Assembly (NCBI RefSeq): GCF_002872255.1
Contig: NZ_NIPR01000034.1
Location: 1-64,000, forward strand
Source: Companilactobacillus nuruki
GTDB lineage: Bacteria > Bacillota > Bacilli > Lactobacillales > Lactobacillaceae
DNA length: 64,000 bases
Direction: 5' to 3'
Shown: one piece after another, positions 17,143 to 30,226 of the stretch
Position numbering within the stretch: position 1 is the stretch's first letter
Layout: every line of letters begins with the position of its first letter
Made by a program: the position numbers and the translations under genes
Notes under the pieces: generated by a model
Told to the model about the DNA's origin: nothing
The model's database searches: none
What the model saw: only the letters and a program-made list of their open reading frames with translations

Positions 17143-17154
17143 CAATGATTATGA

Positions 17155-17206
17155 AAATGATATCTATCCCAAAAATTAGAACAATTCTTGGGGTAGATAT
17201 CATTTA
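17155..17206. terminator. Long hairpin between convergent genes
   Basis: AAATGATATCTA-CCC pairs with GGG-TAGATATCATTT. There is no clear T run, so this may be a weak bidirectional terminator. Confidence 0.55.
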
Positions 17207-17240
17207 GAGATTCTTTTACAGTTAAATATTAATCTAGTTC

Positions 17241-17834
17241 TTATTCAAATGGATTCCCATACTTTTTACAATAATCATAAAATCCCAATCGATATAGGTC
17301 AGTTATCTTATCAATTTCCCTTGGTGAATCATTCATAATCAATTTGAGTACTTGATTAGTAAAGGACAATGTTGCAGTTCCGTTGGCGGTGATAAGATTT
17401 CTATCAATGACTACTTGTTGTTCAGCAAAGTCATTTGGATTCGTATAATTGGTATATGATTGCCACAGTGCTTGAGAATTACCAGTATGCTTATAATTGT
17501 TTAATAAAGAATTACGGGCTAAGAAATCAACTGCACCACAGATTGCTGCAGTTGGTTGATTATTATCTAGACGTTTTTGAATCAAAGCGACAAGGGAAGA
17601 ATTTTCTAGGTTCCAAGAATTACCTCCAATTAATATTAATAAATCAATATTATCAGGTAAATCTTTGATTAGATAATCAACGGTTGTGGTAAAACCACCG
17701 ATAGATTTAACTGTCCGTTGAGTGGATGCAGTTTTAGTTTTCCAATCTTTTGTTTGATTAAGTTGACTGGCTAAATATGATCCCTCCCAATCAGCGTATT
17801 CGTTTTCTACGAAAAAAATGGCTTGTTTTGTCAT
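17241..17834 (-). CDS. DJ-1/PfpI-family protein
   Basis: A 197-aa cytosolic protein with the DJ-1/PfpI fold: N-terminal strand AIFFVENEYADWEGSYL, the central strand LLILIGGNSW, and the nucleophile elbow AAICGAVDFLA with Cys at about residue 98. It has the general form of the Firmicutes YdeA group, members of which act as chaperone, glyoxalase or stress proteins; the activity here cannot be told from sequence. The usual acidic residue before the elbow is visible in the N-terminal VENEYAD. AAGGAG precedes the ATG by 8 nt. It is a single gene transcribed towards the long hairpin. Confidence 0.85.
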   Translation of the reverse strand: MTKQAIFFVENEYADWEGSYLASQLNQTKDWKTKTASTQRTVKSIGGFTTTVDYLIKDLPDNIDLLILIGGNSWNLENSSLVALIQKRLDNNQPTAAICGAVDFLARNSLLNNYKHTGNSQALWQSYTNYTNPNDFAEQQVVIDRNLITANGTATLSFTNQVLKLIMNDSPREIDKITDLYRLGFYDYCKKYGNPFE

Positions 17835-18029
17835 ATTATAATCTCCTTCGGAAGATAAATATAATTATAAACCAAAGGATAGATAGGTGTTGATTAGTTA
17901 GTAATCTAAATAATGTTTCGTAAAAAAATGATAGAGAAGGTGTTAGTTTATTTGTCTGGGGCAAAATAAATTTCCAAACAATCTATAAATAATATATTAT
18001 TATATTAATAAGTTTTCATGGAGGGGTTT

Positions 18030-19877
18030 ATGACTGTTGAACGATTATATGCCGACATACCAATCTTCCTTGTCAGGGTGATGGTTGTTAGTTTCTTTAG
18101 TATAGGATTCATACAATTTTTTCAAAGGTTATGGAATGCAACGTTTGATCAACCAAATATTTCATCGCAAAGAAAATGGATACGCAGAATAGCACTTACC
18201 TTATTAACTGTTGGTTTGGGTACGTTTGTACATCTTGATGCTATGCTGTTTGTTCATAATGATTCAGCAATCATGTATCATAATTGGGCGTTATTTATCT
18301 TGATATTGCCGTTATTATTTGGTGGGTTTTCTAAATTAGAGATTGTAATACAATTTCTTGCATTGATTCAAATTTGGTATATGCATCATGCTCCTAATAT
18401 GTTTGAACCATTAACCTTAATAGCCTTGGTTCTTTTCGTTATTTCGATTGTATTATTAAAGATCTATCGGGAGAAGATTATTCGTCAATGGGGTATTGGG
18501 GTTTTAGGAGCGGTCATAATAGCTAGTATTTTTTGGTTTACGGTTCCTGAATATTCTATGGGAATGAAAGTTACTACGGAATGGGCACTCCAAGCGGTAT
18601 TGCTCTTTGGTACAATGGTTGCTTTTGTATTAGGATATTGGATACGACATTATCGAGAGGATATGCGTAAGAGACAATTGGAACGGTTGGCTGACTATGA
18701 AAGAGGAATAAAGAATAATAGTTATGTTGATCATCAAAAAGAACTTCAAGAAATGTTTAAAAAGGCACAGGACACTGGAACAGATTTAAGCTTTGCAACG
18801 TTTGATTTGGATAATATAAAGAAAGTAAATGATCGTTTCGGCAGACTGGCTGGTAATGCGGTTCTTTTAGGTACTTCTGAGATAATGAAAAGGGTTTTGT
18901 CAGATTCTGGGATAGAGTATCAACTGTTCTTAACTAGCGGGGAAGAATATAATGTGGTTTTTCCTGGTAGTAAGGTACAGGACGCTCTGCCTGTTGTAGA
19001 AGCATGCTGGCAAGGCATTCGTAAGAGTGAGTTTGCCTATGAGGATCGCAATATAAATGTCACTGTTTCAGTTGGATTAACCGCTATACAACCAGAGGAT
19101 ACGACTGTAAATAATATTTACAAGCGATCCGATGATGCTTTATTGAAAAGTAAACAATATGGACGTGACACGATAACATTGAATGACAAAGTTGTTTCTG
19201 GGATGCCTCATGAGGAAAAAAGTTTGTCTGATTATTGTTATTTTTCTCAAGGTATTTATGATATTGCTAAAGAAGAGCCTAGTATGTATTATCATGAACT
19301 TCTTTTAAGAACATATGATTCGATGCAAAAACGCTGGATTCTTCCAGATTATTTTGAGATTCCAGTTTGGATGCAGATTACTCTATTAAAGGATTTTATG
19401 GAACATACAGATGTTCAGAACTTTAATCTCAACTTAACAGCTAGTCAGTTTGAAGATATTGAGGTAGCAAGGGCATTAACTCAATTTGCTAAGAGTTCAG
19501 AGGGTCCTAATAGATTAACTATTGAAATAACTGATTTGAAGGATTCACAGACTACGAGAAGAATCAGTGCATTGTACCGATCAGCCGATATGAAGATCAT
19601 GATTGATGATGTTGGTAGTGATAACTCATTTGAATTAGTTCGTGGGGCATTGCCATATGTTAATGGAATGAAATTTGCAATGCAGAATCTTCGTAAGGTT
19701 GCAAGTGACGCAGAATTGGAAGAAAGAGTGAATTTTTGGTATAAAACTGCTCAGGAGAATAATTTGGACTTTATTCTTGAAGGTGTGGAAACTGAAGATG
19801 ATCTCAAAATGGCAAAAAAGCTAGGAATTCCTTATGCACAAGGTTATTTCTTTGGTAAGCCGGCACCTGTTAAATAA
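18030..19877 (+). CDS. Membrane GGDEF-EAL protein with degenerate motifs
   Basis: A 615-aa protein. Residues about 1-205 form six membrane helices. A GGDEF-like domain (about 220-380) has FATFDLDNIKKVNDRFG, but the signature loop reads TSGEEYN instead of GGDEF. An EAL-like domain (about 400-612) follows, with YYHELLLR in place of the EAL motif, then NLNLTASQF, TIEITDL, MIDDVGSDN, FILEGVETEDD and AQGYFFGKP. Several metal-binding acidic residues are kept, so phosphodiesterase activity on cyclic dinucleotides is possible; cyclase activity is doubtful. The ribosome site GGAGG overlaps an in-frame ATG at 18018, so ATG 18030 is preferred. It is monocistronic. Confidence 0.85.
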   Translation: MTVERLYADIPIFLVRVMVVSFFSIGFIQFFQRLWNATFDQPNISSQRKWIRRIALTLLTVGLGTFVHLDAMLFVHNDSAIMYHNWALFILILPLLFGGFSKLEIVIQFLALIQIWYMHHAPNMFEPLTLIALVLFVISIVLLKIYREKIIRQWGIGVLGAVIIASIFWFTVPEYSMGMKVTTEWALQAVLLFGTMVAFVLGYWIRHYREDMRKRQLERLADYERGIKNNSYVDHQKELQEMFKKAQDTGTDLSFATFDLDNIKKVNDRFGRLAGNAVLLGTSEIMKRVLSDSGIEYQLFLTSGEEYNVVFPGSKVQDALPVVEACWQGIRKSEFAYEDRNINVTVSVGLTAIQPEDTTVNNIYKRSDDALLKSKQYGRDTITLNDKVVSGMPHEEKSLSDYCYFSQGIYDIAKEEPSMYYHELLLRTYDSMQKRWILPDYFEIPVWMQITLLKDFMEHTDVQNFNLNLTASQFEDIEVARALTQFAKSSEGPNRLTIEITDLKDSQTTRRISALYRSADMKIMIDDVGSDNSFELVRGALPYVNGMKFAMQNLRKVASDAELEERVNFWYKTAQENNLDFILEGVETEDDLKMAKKLGIPYAQGYFFGKPAPVK

Positions 19878-19878
19878 A

Positions 19879-19927
19879 AAAATGATCCAGCAACTATTTT
19901 TTATTGGTTGCTGGATCATTTTTTTAT
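19879..19927. terminator. Bidirectional terminator
   Basis: TGATCCAGCAAC and GTTGCTGGATCA form a 12-bp stem with A and T runs on both sides, between convergent genes. Confidence 0.93.
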
Positions 19928-19947
19928 AAAGAGTAATGTGATTTGTA

Positions 19948-21153
19948 TTATTTGATTTTCTTTCCTGATGAATAACTCTGCTTAACAGGACTTTTACGTG
20001 CGACAAATTCGGCAGAACAACTAGCTGTAGTTAGGATAAAACTAGCATCATCGTTTATTTGAGGCCAAACTTGCTTGCCGGTTTTATCTAATGGAGTAAT
20101 ACCATCGGTAATTAAACCTAAAGACTGTGAAAGTCCATCTTGTGTTGATATGTGATACATTTCCAAGTACCGAACCAGCTTTTCGGGAATTGAACCGTCG
20201 CCTAGACTAGACCAAGCATCATCAATATTGTCACAACCGATATGAATTTGGACACCGGCAGATTGTAACTCATCGAGCGGTGGAATTGTATCTGGATCAA
20301 TTGGAATACTGGAGACGATCTGAATCTTCAATTCAGCCATTTCTGCAAACAATTGTTTACGTTCTTTTAAAGTAAAATCATTTAATCCAAAGGCATGACT
20401 AATATAGACATGTCCTTGTAGATTATTTTCTTTGGTTAAACGTATTATTTCTAAGAAGGTTTTTCTACCAGCTTCATTGCGATCGTGTAAATGAATATCG
20501 ATTCCAGTATGATATTTTTTAGCTAGATTAAAGGTTGTAGCTAGTGATTTTTTATAATCCCCATCTAAAGTATAGGGATCAACCCCACCAATATAAGTTG
20601 CTCCATTAGTCAAGGCCTGTTCTATTAGAGCTACCGAATTGGAACGTAAGAGGCCGTGCTGTGGAAATGCAACCAATTCTGCTTTAATGCCATCATGATT
20701 TACTTTGTTCTTAATTGCATTAAAATGTCGTAATCCAGTGGCGGGTTCAATGTCAATATGAGAACGAAAAGCGACAACACCATGTGATTGTTCCAAATTG
20801 ATCAGATTTTGAGCCCGATTTTCGATAGAGATATCTAAGGCATTGAGTTCTGGAATCTCAGCTTCAAATCTTTCAATGATTGAATTGGCTGGACTAACTG
20901 GATGCCAGGGCGCACCAAGTTTATTTTTATCTAAGTGACAATGTTTTTCAATAATACCTGGTAGTAGTAGATTTCCCTGACCGTCAATAACTGTATCCCC
21001 AACAGAATCTTCCCATTCTTTCATAGGAATTATCTTTTTAAATTTACCATCATCAATAAGAATGGCAACATTTTCAGTTTTGGTGCCAGAAATCCAATCA
21101 TCACTGTAGATATAATTTTTTTCAATTTTGATATTTTTAAGCCAAAAAGTCAT
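19948..21153 (-). CDS. Amidohydrolase, cytosine-deaminase-like
   Basis: A 401-aa metal-dependent hydrolase of the amidohydrolase superfamily. A short N-terminal beta domain leads to LLPGIIEKHCHLDK, the first metal motif (HxHLDK) of the cytosine deaminase/atrazine hydrolase type. Then come FRSHIDIEP, the DIHLHDRNE strand, YISHAFG and the catalytic Asp in IHIGCDNIDD. Cytosine deaminases and related isoguanine or creatinine deaminases use this set; the substrate here is not clear. It is oriented with the CynX-like transporter that ends 68 bp away upstream, and the pair could form an import-and-deaminate unit. The ATG follows AAGGAGAC. Confidence 0.85.
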   Translation of the reverse strand: MTFWLKNIKIEKNYIYSDDWISGTKTENVAILIDDGKFKKIIPMKEWEDSVGDTVIDGQGNLLLPGIIEKHCHLDKNKLGAPWHPVSPANSIIERFEAEIPELNALDISIENRAQNLINLEQSHGVVAFRSHIDIEPATGLRHFNAIKNKVNHDGIKAELVAFPQHGLLRSNSVALIEQALTNGATYIGGVDPYTLDGDYKKSLATTFNLAKKYHTGIDIHLHDRNEAGRKTFLEIIRLTKENNLQGHVYISHAFGLNDFTLKERKQLFAEMAELKIQIVSSIPIDPDTIPPLDELQSAGVQIHIGCDNIDDAWSSLGDGSIPEKLVRYLEMYHISTQDGLSQSLGLITDGITPLDKTGKQVWPQINDDASFILTTASCSAEFVARKSPVKQSYSSGKKIK

Positions 21154-21221
21154 TAAAATGTCTCCTTATTTGTCATCGCTTTCATTATCCTACTATAACT
21201 AAAGTTACACAATAAGTGTGA

Positions 21222-22307
21222 TTATGACTTTATATTTTCGGTTACGCGGATCCCAGTCAAGATTGTTAGTATCATTAAAAAGGCTAATATAATCAAAATG
21301 ATTAACCAGCTATGAAAATTATCATGTAAACGACCAAAGAAAACTGGCCCAATGGCGGCCAAAAGATATCCAATTGATTGAGCTAAGGCCGATCTGTTAG
21401 CGATTTGTATAGGACGATTACTACTTGTGGCAATCATATTTAAAGCTACGCTGAAAATGAGAGATGTTGTAAACCCCAAAATGATAGCAGAAATCCACAA
21501 ACCAATACCAGACCAAAATAATGTTGTTATACCGATTAGGTATCCAGTTCCTAGGACTAAGAGGATTTTTTTTGTATCTGTAAAATAATTCAAAACGATT
21601 GCTGCTGGAATGCCAATGAATTGAAAAATTGATAATAAGATACCTGATTTACCGGCTGAGGCACCAAAACTCTGATATATTGCGGGCAACCAAGAAATAA
21701 GACTATAAAAAATTAATGATTGTAGTCCCATAAAAATGATTAATCTTTGAGCGATTTTGTCATAAAACAGAGTATCCAAAAGTCCTTGAGTTGTTGAATC
21801 CTTTTTAGGTTTAGTAAAAGGAGTTGGCAATAGACTGATCATGAAAGCAAATAATGCTGGAATGGCTATGGCCGTAGCTATTGCTGAAATAGAATTCATT
21901 GTTACTGAATAATAACTTGTGAGTCTAGTAGTTTCAGGTAGCTCAGTTGTGGTTTGAGATACCATTATTGGGATTAAAATGTTCAATAATGCAATCGAAC
22001 TGCCAATTAAAAAAGTGCTAAGCAATAAGGTTACTGTAGTAATCGGACGAAGAATATTGGCCAAGAGTAAGAGACCGTTAGTAAAGATTAAAAGTGGGCG
22101 AATACCAAAAATATTGTTTAACCGTGGTGCGATAACTGCTCCAATAGAAAAACAGAATAGTGGAATTGTAACTAATAGAGCAGTAACAGTACTATTTACG
22201 TTCAGTGTTTTTTGAATATCACCAAACAATGGTGCTATGGCTGTAATTGGTAATCTTAAGTTCATAGCTGTTAATAAAATTAAAAATGTTTTTTGCTTTT
22301 TGTGCAT
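21222..22307 (-). CDS. CynX/NimT-family MFS transporter, short form
   Basis: A 361-aa major facilitator. The N-terminus MNLRLPITAIAPLF and the end WLIILIILAFLMILTI match the CynX/YeaN group, which usually has about 390-400 residues and 12 helices. I count 11 hydrophobic segments: near residues 140-165 the end of helix 5 (NSISAIATAIAIP) runs straight into what looks like the end of helix 6 (ALFAFMISLLPTP). This suggests an in-frame loss of about 30 residues, so transport may be impaired. It is the first gene of a probable leftward pair with the amidohydrolase. AAGGAG precedes the ATG and follows a TAGGCT/AGCCTA hairpin in the leader. Confidence 0.8.
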   Translation of the reverse strand: MHKKQKTFLILLTAMNLRLPITAIAPLFGDIQKTLNVNSTVTALLVTIPLFCFSIGAVIAPRLNNIFGIRPLLIFTNGLLLLANILRPITTVTLLLSTFLIGSSIALLNILIPIMVSQTTTELPETTRLTSYYSVTMNSISAIATAIAIPALFAFMISLLPTPFTKPKKDSTTQGLLDTLFYDKIAQRLIIFMGLQSLIFYSLISWLPAIYQSFGASAGKSGILLSIFQFIGIPAAIVLNYFTDTKKILLVLGTGYLIGITTLFWSGIGLWISAIILGFTTSLIFSVALNMIATSSNRPIQIANRSALAQSIGYLLAAIGPVFFGRLHDNFHSWLIILIILAFLMILTILTGIRVTENIKS

Positions 22308-22400
22308 AAAAAAGACACTCCTTAGGCTATTCCAGCCTAGTAGAAATGTCTATTAGTAACATGACGAAGATTAGTTCGCTATCGGAATATTATTTCTTAC

Positions 22401-22429
22401 ATAATACAGCGATGAGTTTTAATTGGCAA
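22401..22429 (-). promoter_or_regulatory. Promoter of the CynX-like transporter operon
   Basis: On the minus strand TTGCCA (22429-22424), 17 bp, then TATTAT (22406-22401). The 86-nt leader contains the hairpin TAGGCT-ggaat-AGCCTA directly before the AAGGAG site. Confidence 0.7.
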
Positions 22430-22562
22430 ATTTAGTTTTTATAAAAATCATCATTTTTTATTTATGAATGACGTTTTTGATATTGGGAGTATAGAATAAG
22501 CAGTAAAACTTTGAATCAAATATGATAAATTTGAGCAATTTATTCAAATTTGTTAAAAAAAA

Positions 22563-22607
22563 TTAGCAATTAATGTGAGATTTTTTCTCGTGTTAATTGC
22601 TTTTTTT
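22563..22607 (+). terminator. Terminator-like hairpin in a gene-free stretch
   Basis: AGCAATTAAT with GAG pairs with CTC and TTAATTGCT and is followed by seven T. The 130 bp before it have no supported gene, so it may end a small RNA or read-through. The rest of 22610-22860 is AT-rich; TTTACA, 17 bp and TAAGAT near 22802-22833 is the likely promoter of the surface-protein gene. Confidence 0.6.
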
Positions 22608-22872
22608 GATTATCAAACAAGTATATTTGTTTTTAAATAATAAACTGGAATTATTTTGTAGTATTTATTTTAAAGGTCATTATATCTATATAATATTTTA
22701 GGATTTTATAATCATCATATTTTTTTAATAAAATGATCTTTTTGATTATAAAAAAGTAATACTATCATTAAATATAAATTATAATAATTATAAGTTTTTT
22801 GTTTACAGGAAAATTTATACATGATAAGATTTTAAGTGTTAAATATTTCACAAAAAAATTAGAGGTGAGCGT

Positions 22873-27150
<4,278 letters not shown>

Positions 27151-27167
27151 TATCTTAAACAAATAAA

Positions 27168-27208
27168 AAGTATCTCGAAAGTTATAAACTTAGGAGATAC
27201 TTTTTTAT
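27168..27208. terminator. Terminator between convergent surface-protein genes
   Basis: AAGTATCTC and GGAGATACTT pair with a 16-nt loop and a T run on both strands. Confidence 0.88.
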
Positions 27209-27212
27209 TTTG

Positions 27213-30110
27213 TTATTGATTATTTTTCTTTTTAAATCCAAATGTTGCAAGTATTGTCAGCAATAATACTCCCAATCTAGAATACCAAATATTATTCTGA
27301 TTACCAGTTTGAGGTAAAGTTGTTGACTTAGTATCGCTGGTCTCAGATGTAGTACTATTATTAATTGGATTATTTGGGGTAGTCACTTGAGATGAATCAT
27401 TGTCAGCAATCTGAGGAGAAGATGCAGATGCTGCATTAGAGGTAGAAGTGTTATTTATTGATGAAGTATTTACACTATTATTAGAATCATTGTTTGATGC
27501 AGAGGTATTTGCACTACCAGTAGCGGTTGATCTGTTTGGAACGTTGCTACTTCCAGTTGAATCATTTGAATTATCATTATTTGGTTTGCCAGGATCAGTA
27601 GTAATGGTATTGCTATTATCATTATCTGAAGAAGTATTATCTGTTGACGTATTTCCACTGTCATTTGAAGTAGAAGAATTTCCATTTGATGAACCACTAG
27701 ATGTATTTCCAGAACTTGGATTATCAATGATTTTGACAGTAGCCTTTGAGGTCAGAGTTTTACCATTAGAATCAGTATATGAATAAGTAACTATATAAAT
27801 TCCTGCTTTGGAAGTATCGATTGAATCAATGGGCGTTTCTGTACTATCTTGAATAGTGTAAGTAAGGACTTTGTTTTCCAGAGCTTGATTGATAACCAAG
27901 TTGTTACCACTTGGATCAACTAACGTTGTTACATTATCAGCAGGGTTCCAAGTGCTTCCAGTTGTTAGTGTAGTGTCTTTGGTTGTTAAAGAACTATTAT
28001 CAACTAACGGTTCACTCACTGTCACGGTAATAGGATCTAGCGTGACTGATTTTCCTTGATCATCTTTATAGGTATAAATTACCTTGTAATCTCCTGGGTT
28101 GGTAGTATTAATTGACGTAGCACCATTAGGTCCGGTGATTGTTGCGGTAATATTACCATTATTAATAGCGTTTTTAATTTCCTCAGAGCTCATATTTGTT
28201 CCATCAGATTTTTTGACAGAAGTTATTCCATTATCAAGGTCCCATGTACCACCGTTTTTAATAGTTGAGCCCTGAACCGCAATACTACTTTGGTCCGGAG
28301 TTTCCACTGTCAAAGTAACTGGCTGAGACATAACAGTATTATTATCGTCATCAGTATAGTTATACGTTAAGGAGTAAGCTCCATATTTTGCATTAGTTAA
28401 TGAATCTACTGTTTTACCATCTTTATCGATAATTGTTGTAGTTATTTTTCCGTCCTTGATAGCGGCTGCTATTTGTTCTGGTGTTAATTTAGTTGTGCCA
28501 TCAGAGGAGGTAACAGAGGTTATTCCCTCAATAGGATTCCAATTTTGTGGATCAGATGTTGTAACATCTTTACCAGTAATAGCTGCGTTACTATCCTTTA
28601 CGGCCACATTCGCTGAAGCTCTAGTGGTATTGCTTTGAGAATCTTTGAAGGCATACGTAACAGTATAAGAACCGGCCTTCTGCGGATTAACATTGGACGT
28701 TACTGTTAACATATTGGGCTGGTAGTCCATTAAGTCGGCAGTTGTCTTATCTTTAGGATCCGTATAGGTATATGTGGTTGTATTACTTGATGTACTAGTC
28801 TTTGCCATATCGCTGATTTTAACTAAATTACCTTCTGGATCAATAATACCGATATTAGAATCGGGTATCCATGTGGGGTTTTCACTGGCATAGATGGTTG
28901 AATCATGTGGCGTTAGTTTAGTTTTGATTTCATTCATGAAAGCTTTGTATGAATGACCATTTACAGTAGTGGTATTAGATGACACAGACGTTGGTGCATA
29001 AGTCATTGTAGAGTTCAAGTCTATCGGCTTATCATTAACTTCAACACTTAAAGAAGGGTACCAGTATTTATTACGGTCTGCATAGAAATATGAAAGAGGA
29101 GCCTTTAGAAAATCAAATAGTGAATAAGTAGTTCCATCAGTTCCGGATGTTGTTTTATCATAGCCAATTTTGGTATATGCACCATCAGATGTTTCTGAAT
29201 CTTTATCATAAGCGGTATATGTATCTTTAACGGTCGTATGAATATAGGTAATAGTTTCGGCGAGACTACCACTTAAAGGAGCGGTGTAAGCAACACCAGC
29301 AAGATTCTTATCAGGAGCATCAGTTATTCCTAAAGAACTTGAAGATAGTGTAGGATATAAACTTTGCCCAGTAGAGTCCCAATCTCCAATACCAATAAAT
29401 AGAACATCCTGAGTAGCTACCTCAGAGGGAACACCAGCGTTAACGGTAATCGAAGCTGGGGTGGAAGCAATATCAGCACCAGTTTGAATTGGCAATGACA
29501 TTCTTATTCTCATAGGAGTTGTAGTTCCTCCATCAGCAAGTGGATCAGGATCTGGGGTACCTACTTTGGCATCGTCATCAGGTCTAAAATAAAAAACTTG
29601 GCGATCATCAGACGTATTGTTTAATTGATAGACTTTGAGACTGTTAAGTAATATACCTTGACCAGGATAGTTTTTATCTACTGGATTGGTGTAATCATTT
29701 TTTATAGCGGCCACGTAATTATCGGCACTTTGTTGAAATTCTTCCAAATTACCAGTTATAGATTTGGGAAGTACGATATAGAAACCATACAATGAATCGC
29801 CTGTTGCCATGTGATTTGTTGCATATGGCAATACTAAAGCAGCTCCCTTGGCATTATAGGGAATGTATTTTTGATTAACACTAATATAAAAGTTTGCTAA
29901 AGTCGGCATTTTTGTAATAGTTTTAGCTGTTGGAGTGGAGCTCGTGGCTTCAGTGCTTGATTCACTAGTTGCTGCATGTATGATGTTAGTATTTATTGGA
30001 CTTGTAACTGTTACTCCAGCAATTACTGACGCAGCTGCTAGTGGAATTAACCAAGACTTTTCACTTTTATAAAATTTATTTTTTACTTTAAAATTATGTA
30101 ATTGTTTCAT
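27213..30110 (-). CDS. LPQTG surface protein with Ig-like repeats
   Basis: A 965-aa exported protein. The N-terminus has KNKFYKSEKSW, a KxYKxGKxW-type signal motif (Glu replaces Gly), followed by a hydrophobic core to about residue 45. A large N-terminal region (about 50-490) has no recognised domain. Three or four Ig-like repeats (about 470-780) show the pattern of a strand ending GDYKVIYTYKDDQG or GAYSLTYNYTDDDN. A Ser/Asn/Thr linker leads to LPQTG, a hydrophobic helix and a KKKNN tail. Sortase anchoring is therefore expected. GAGGG is placed before the ATG. The next upstream leftward gene has its own terminator, so this gene is transcribed alone. Confidence 0.9.
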   Translation of the reverse strand: MKQLHNFKVKNKFYKSEKSWLIPLAAASVIAGVTVTSPINTNIIHAATSESSTEATSSTPTAKTITKMPTLANFYISVNQKYIPYNAKGAALVLPYATNHMATGDSLYGFYIVLPKSITGNLEEFQQSADNYVAAIKNDYTNPVDKNYPGQGILLNSLKVYQLNNTSDDRQVFYFRPDDDAKVGTPDPDPLADGGTTTPMRIRMSLPIQTGADIASTPASITVNAGVPSEVATQDVLFIGIGDWDSTGQSLYPTLSSSSLGITDAPDKNLAGVAYTAPLSGSLAETITYIHTTVKDTYTAYDKDSETSDGAYTKIGYDKTTSGTDGTTYSLFDFLKAPLSYFYADRNKYWYPSLSVEVNDKPIDLNSTMTYAPTSVSSNTTTVNGHSYKAFMNEIKTKLTPHDSTIYASENPTWIPDSNIGIIDPEGNLVKISDMAKTSTSSNTTTYTYTDPKDKTTADLMDYQPNMLTVTSNVNPQKAGSYTVTYAFKDSQSNTTRASANVAVKDSNAAITGKDVTTSDPQNWNPIEGITSVTSSDGTTKLTPEQIAAAIKDGKITTTIIDKDGKTVDSLTNAKYGAYSLTYNYTDDDNNTVMSQPVTLTVETPDQSSIAVQGSTIKNGGTWDLDNGITSVKKSDGTNMSSEEIKNAINNGNITATITGPNGATSINTTNPGDYKVIYTYKDDQGKSVTLDPITVTVSEPLVDNSSLTTKDTTLTTGSTWNPADNVTTLVDPSGNNLVINQALENKVLTYTIQDSTETPIDSIDTSKAGIYIVTYSYTDSNGKTLTSKATVKIIDNPSSGNTSSGSSNGNSSTSNDSGNTSTDNTSSDNDNSNTITTDPGKPNNDNSNDSTGSSNVPNRSTATGSANTSASNNDSNNSVNTSSINNTSTSNAASASSPQIADNDSSQVTTPNNPINNSTTSETSDTKSTTLPQTGNQNNIWYSRLGVLLLTILATFGFKKKNNQ

Positions 30111-30178
30111 ATGAATACCCTCAATAATTTATATAATACAACTTTATCACATGGTTATTTATAAAAATTATTAAGAAT

Positions 30179-30219
30179 AAAAGGACAAATTAGTCTATAT
30201 TGACATAATTTGTCCTTTT
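30179..30219 (-). terminator. Terminator of the lectin-WxL gene
   Basis: AAAAGGACAAATTA pairs with TAATTTGTCCTTTT around about 13 nt and is followed by a T-rich stretch on the minus strand. Confidence 0.85.
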
Positions 30220-30226
30220 GTTGTGT

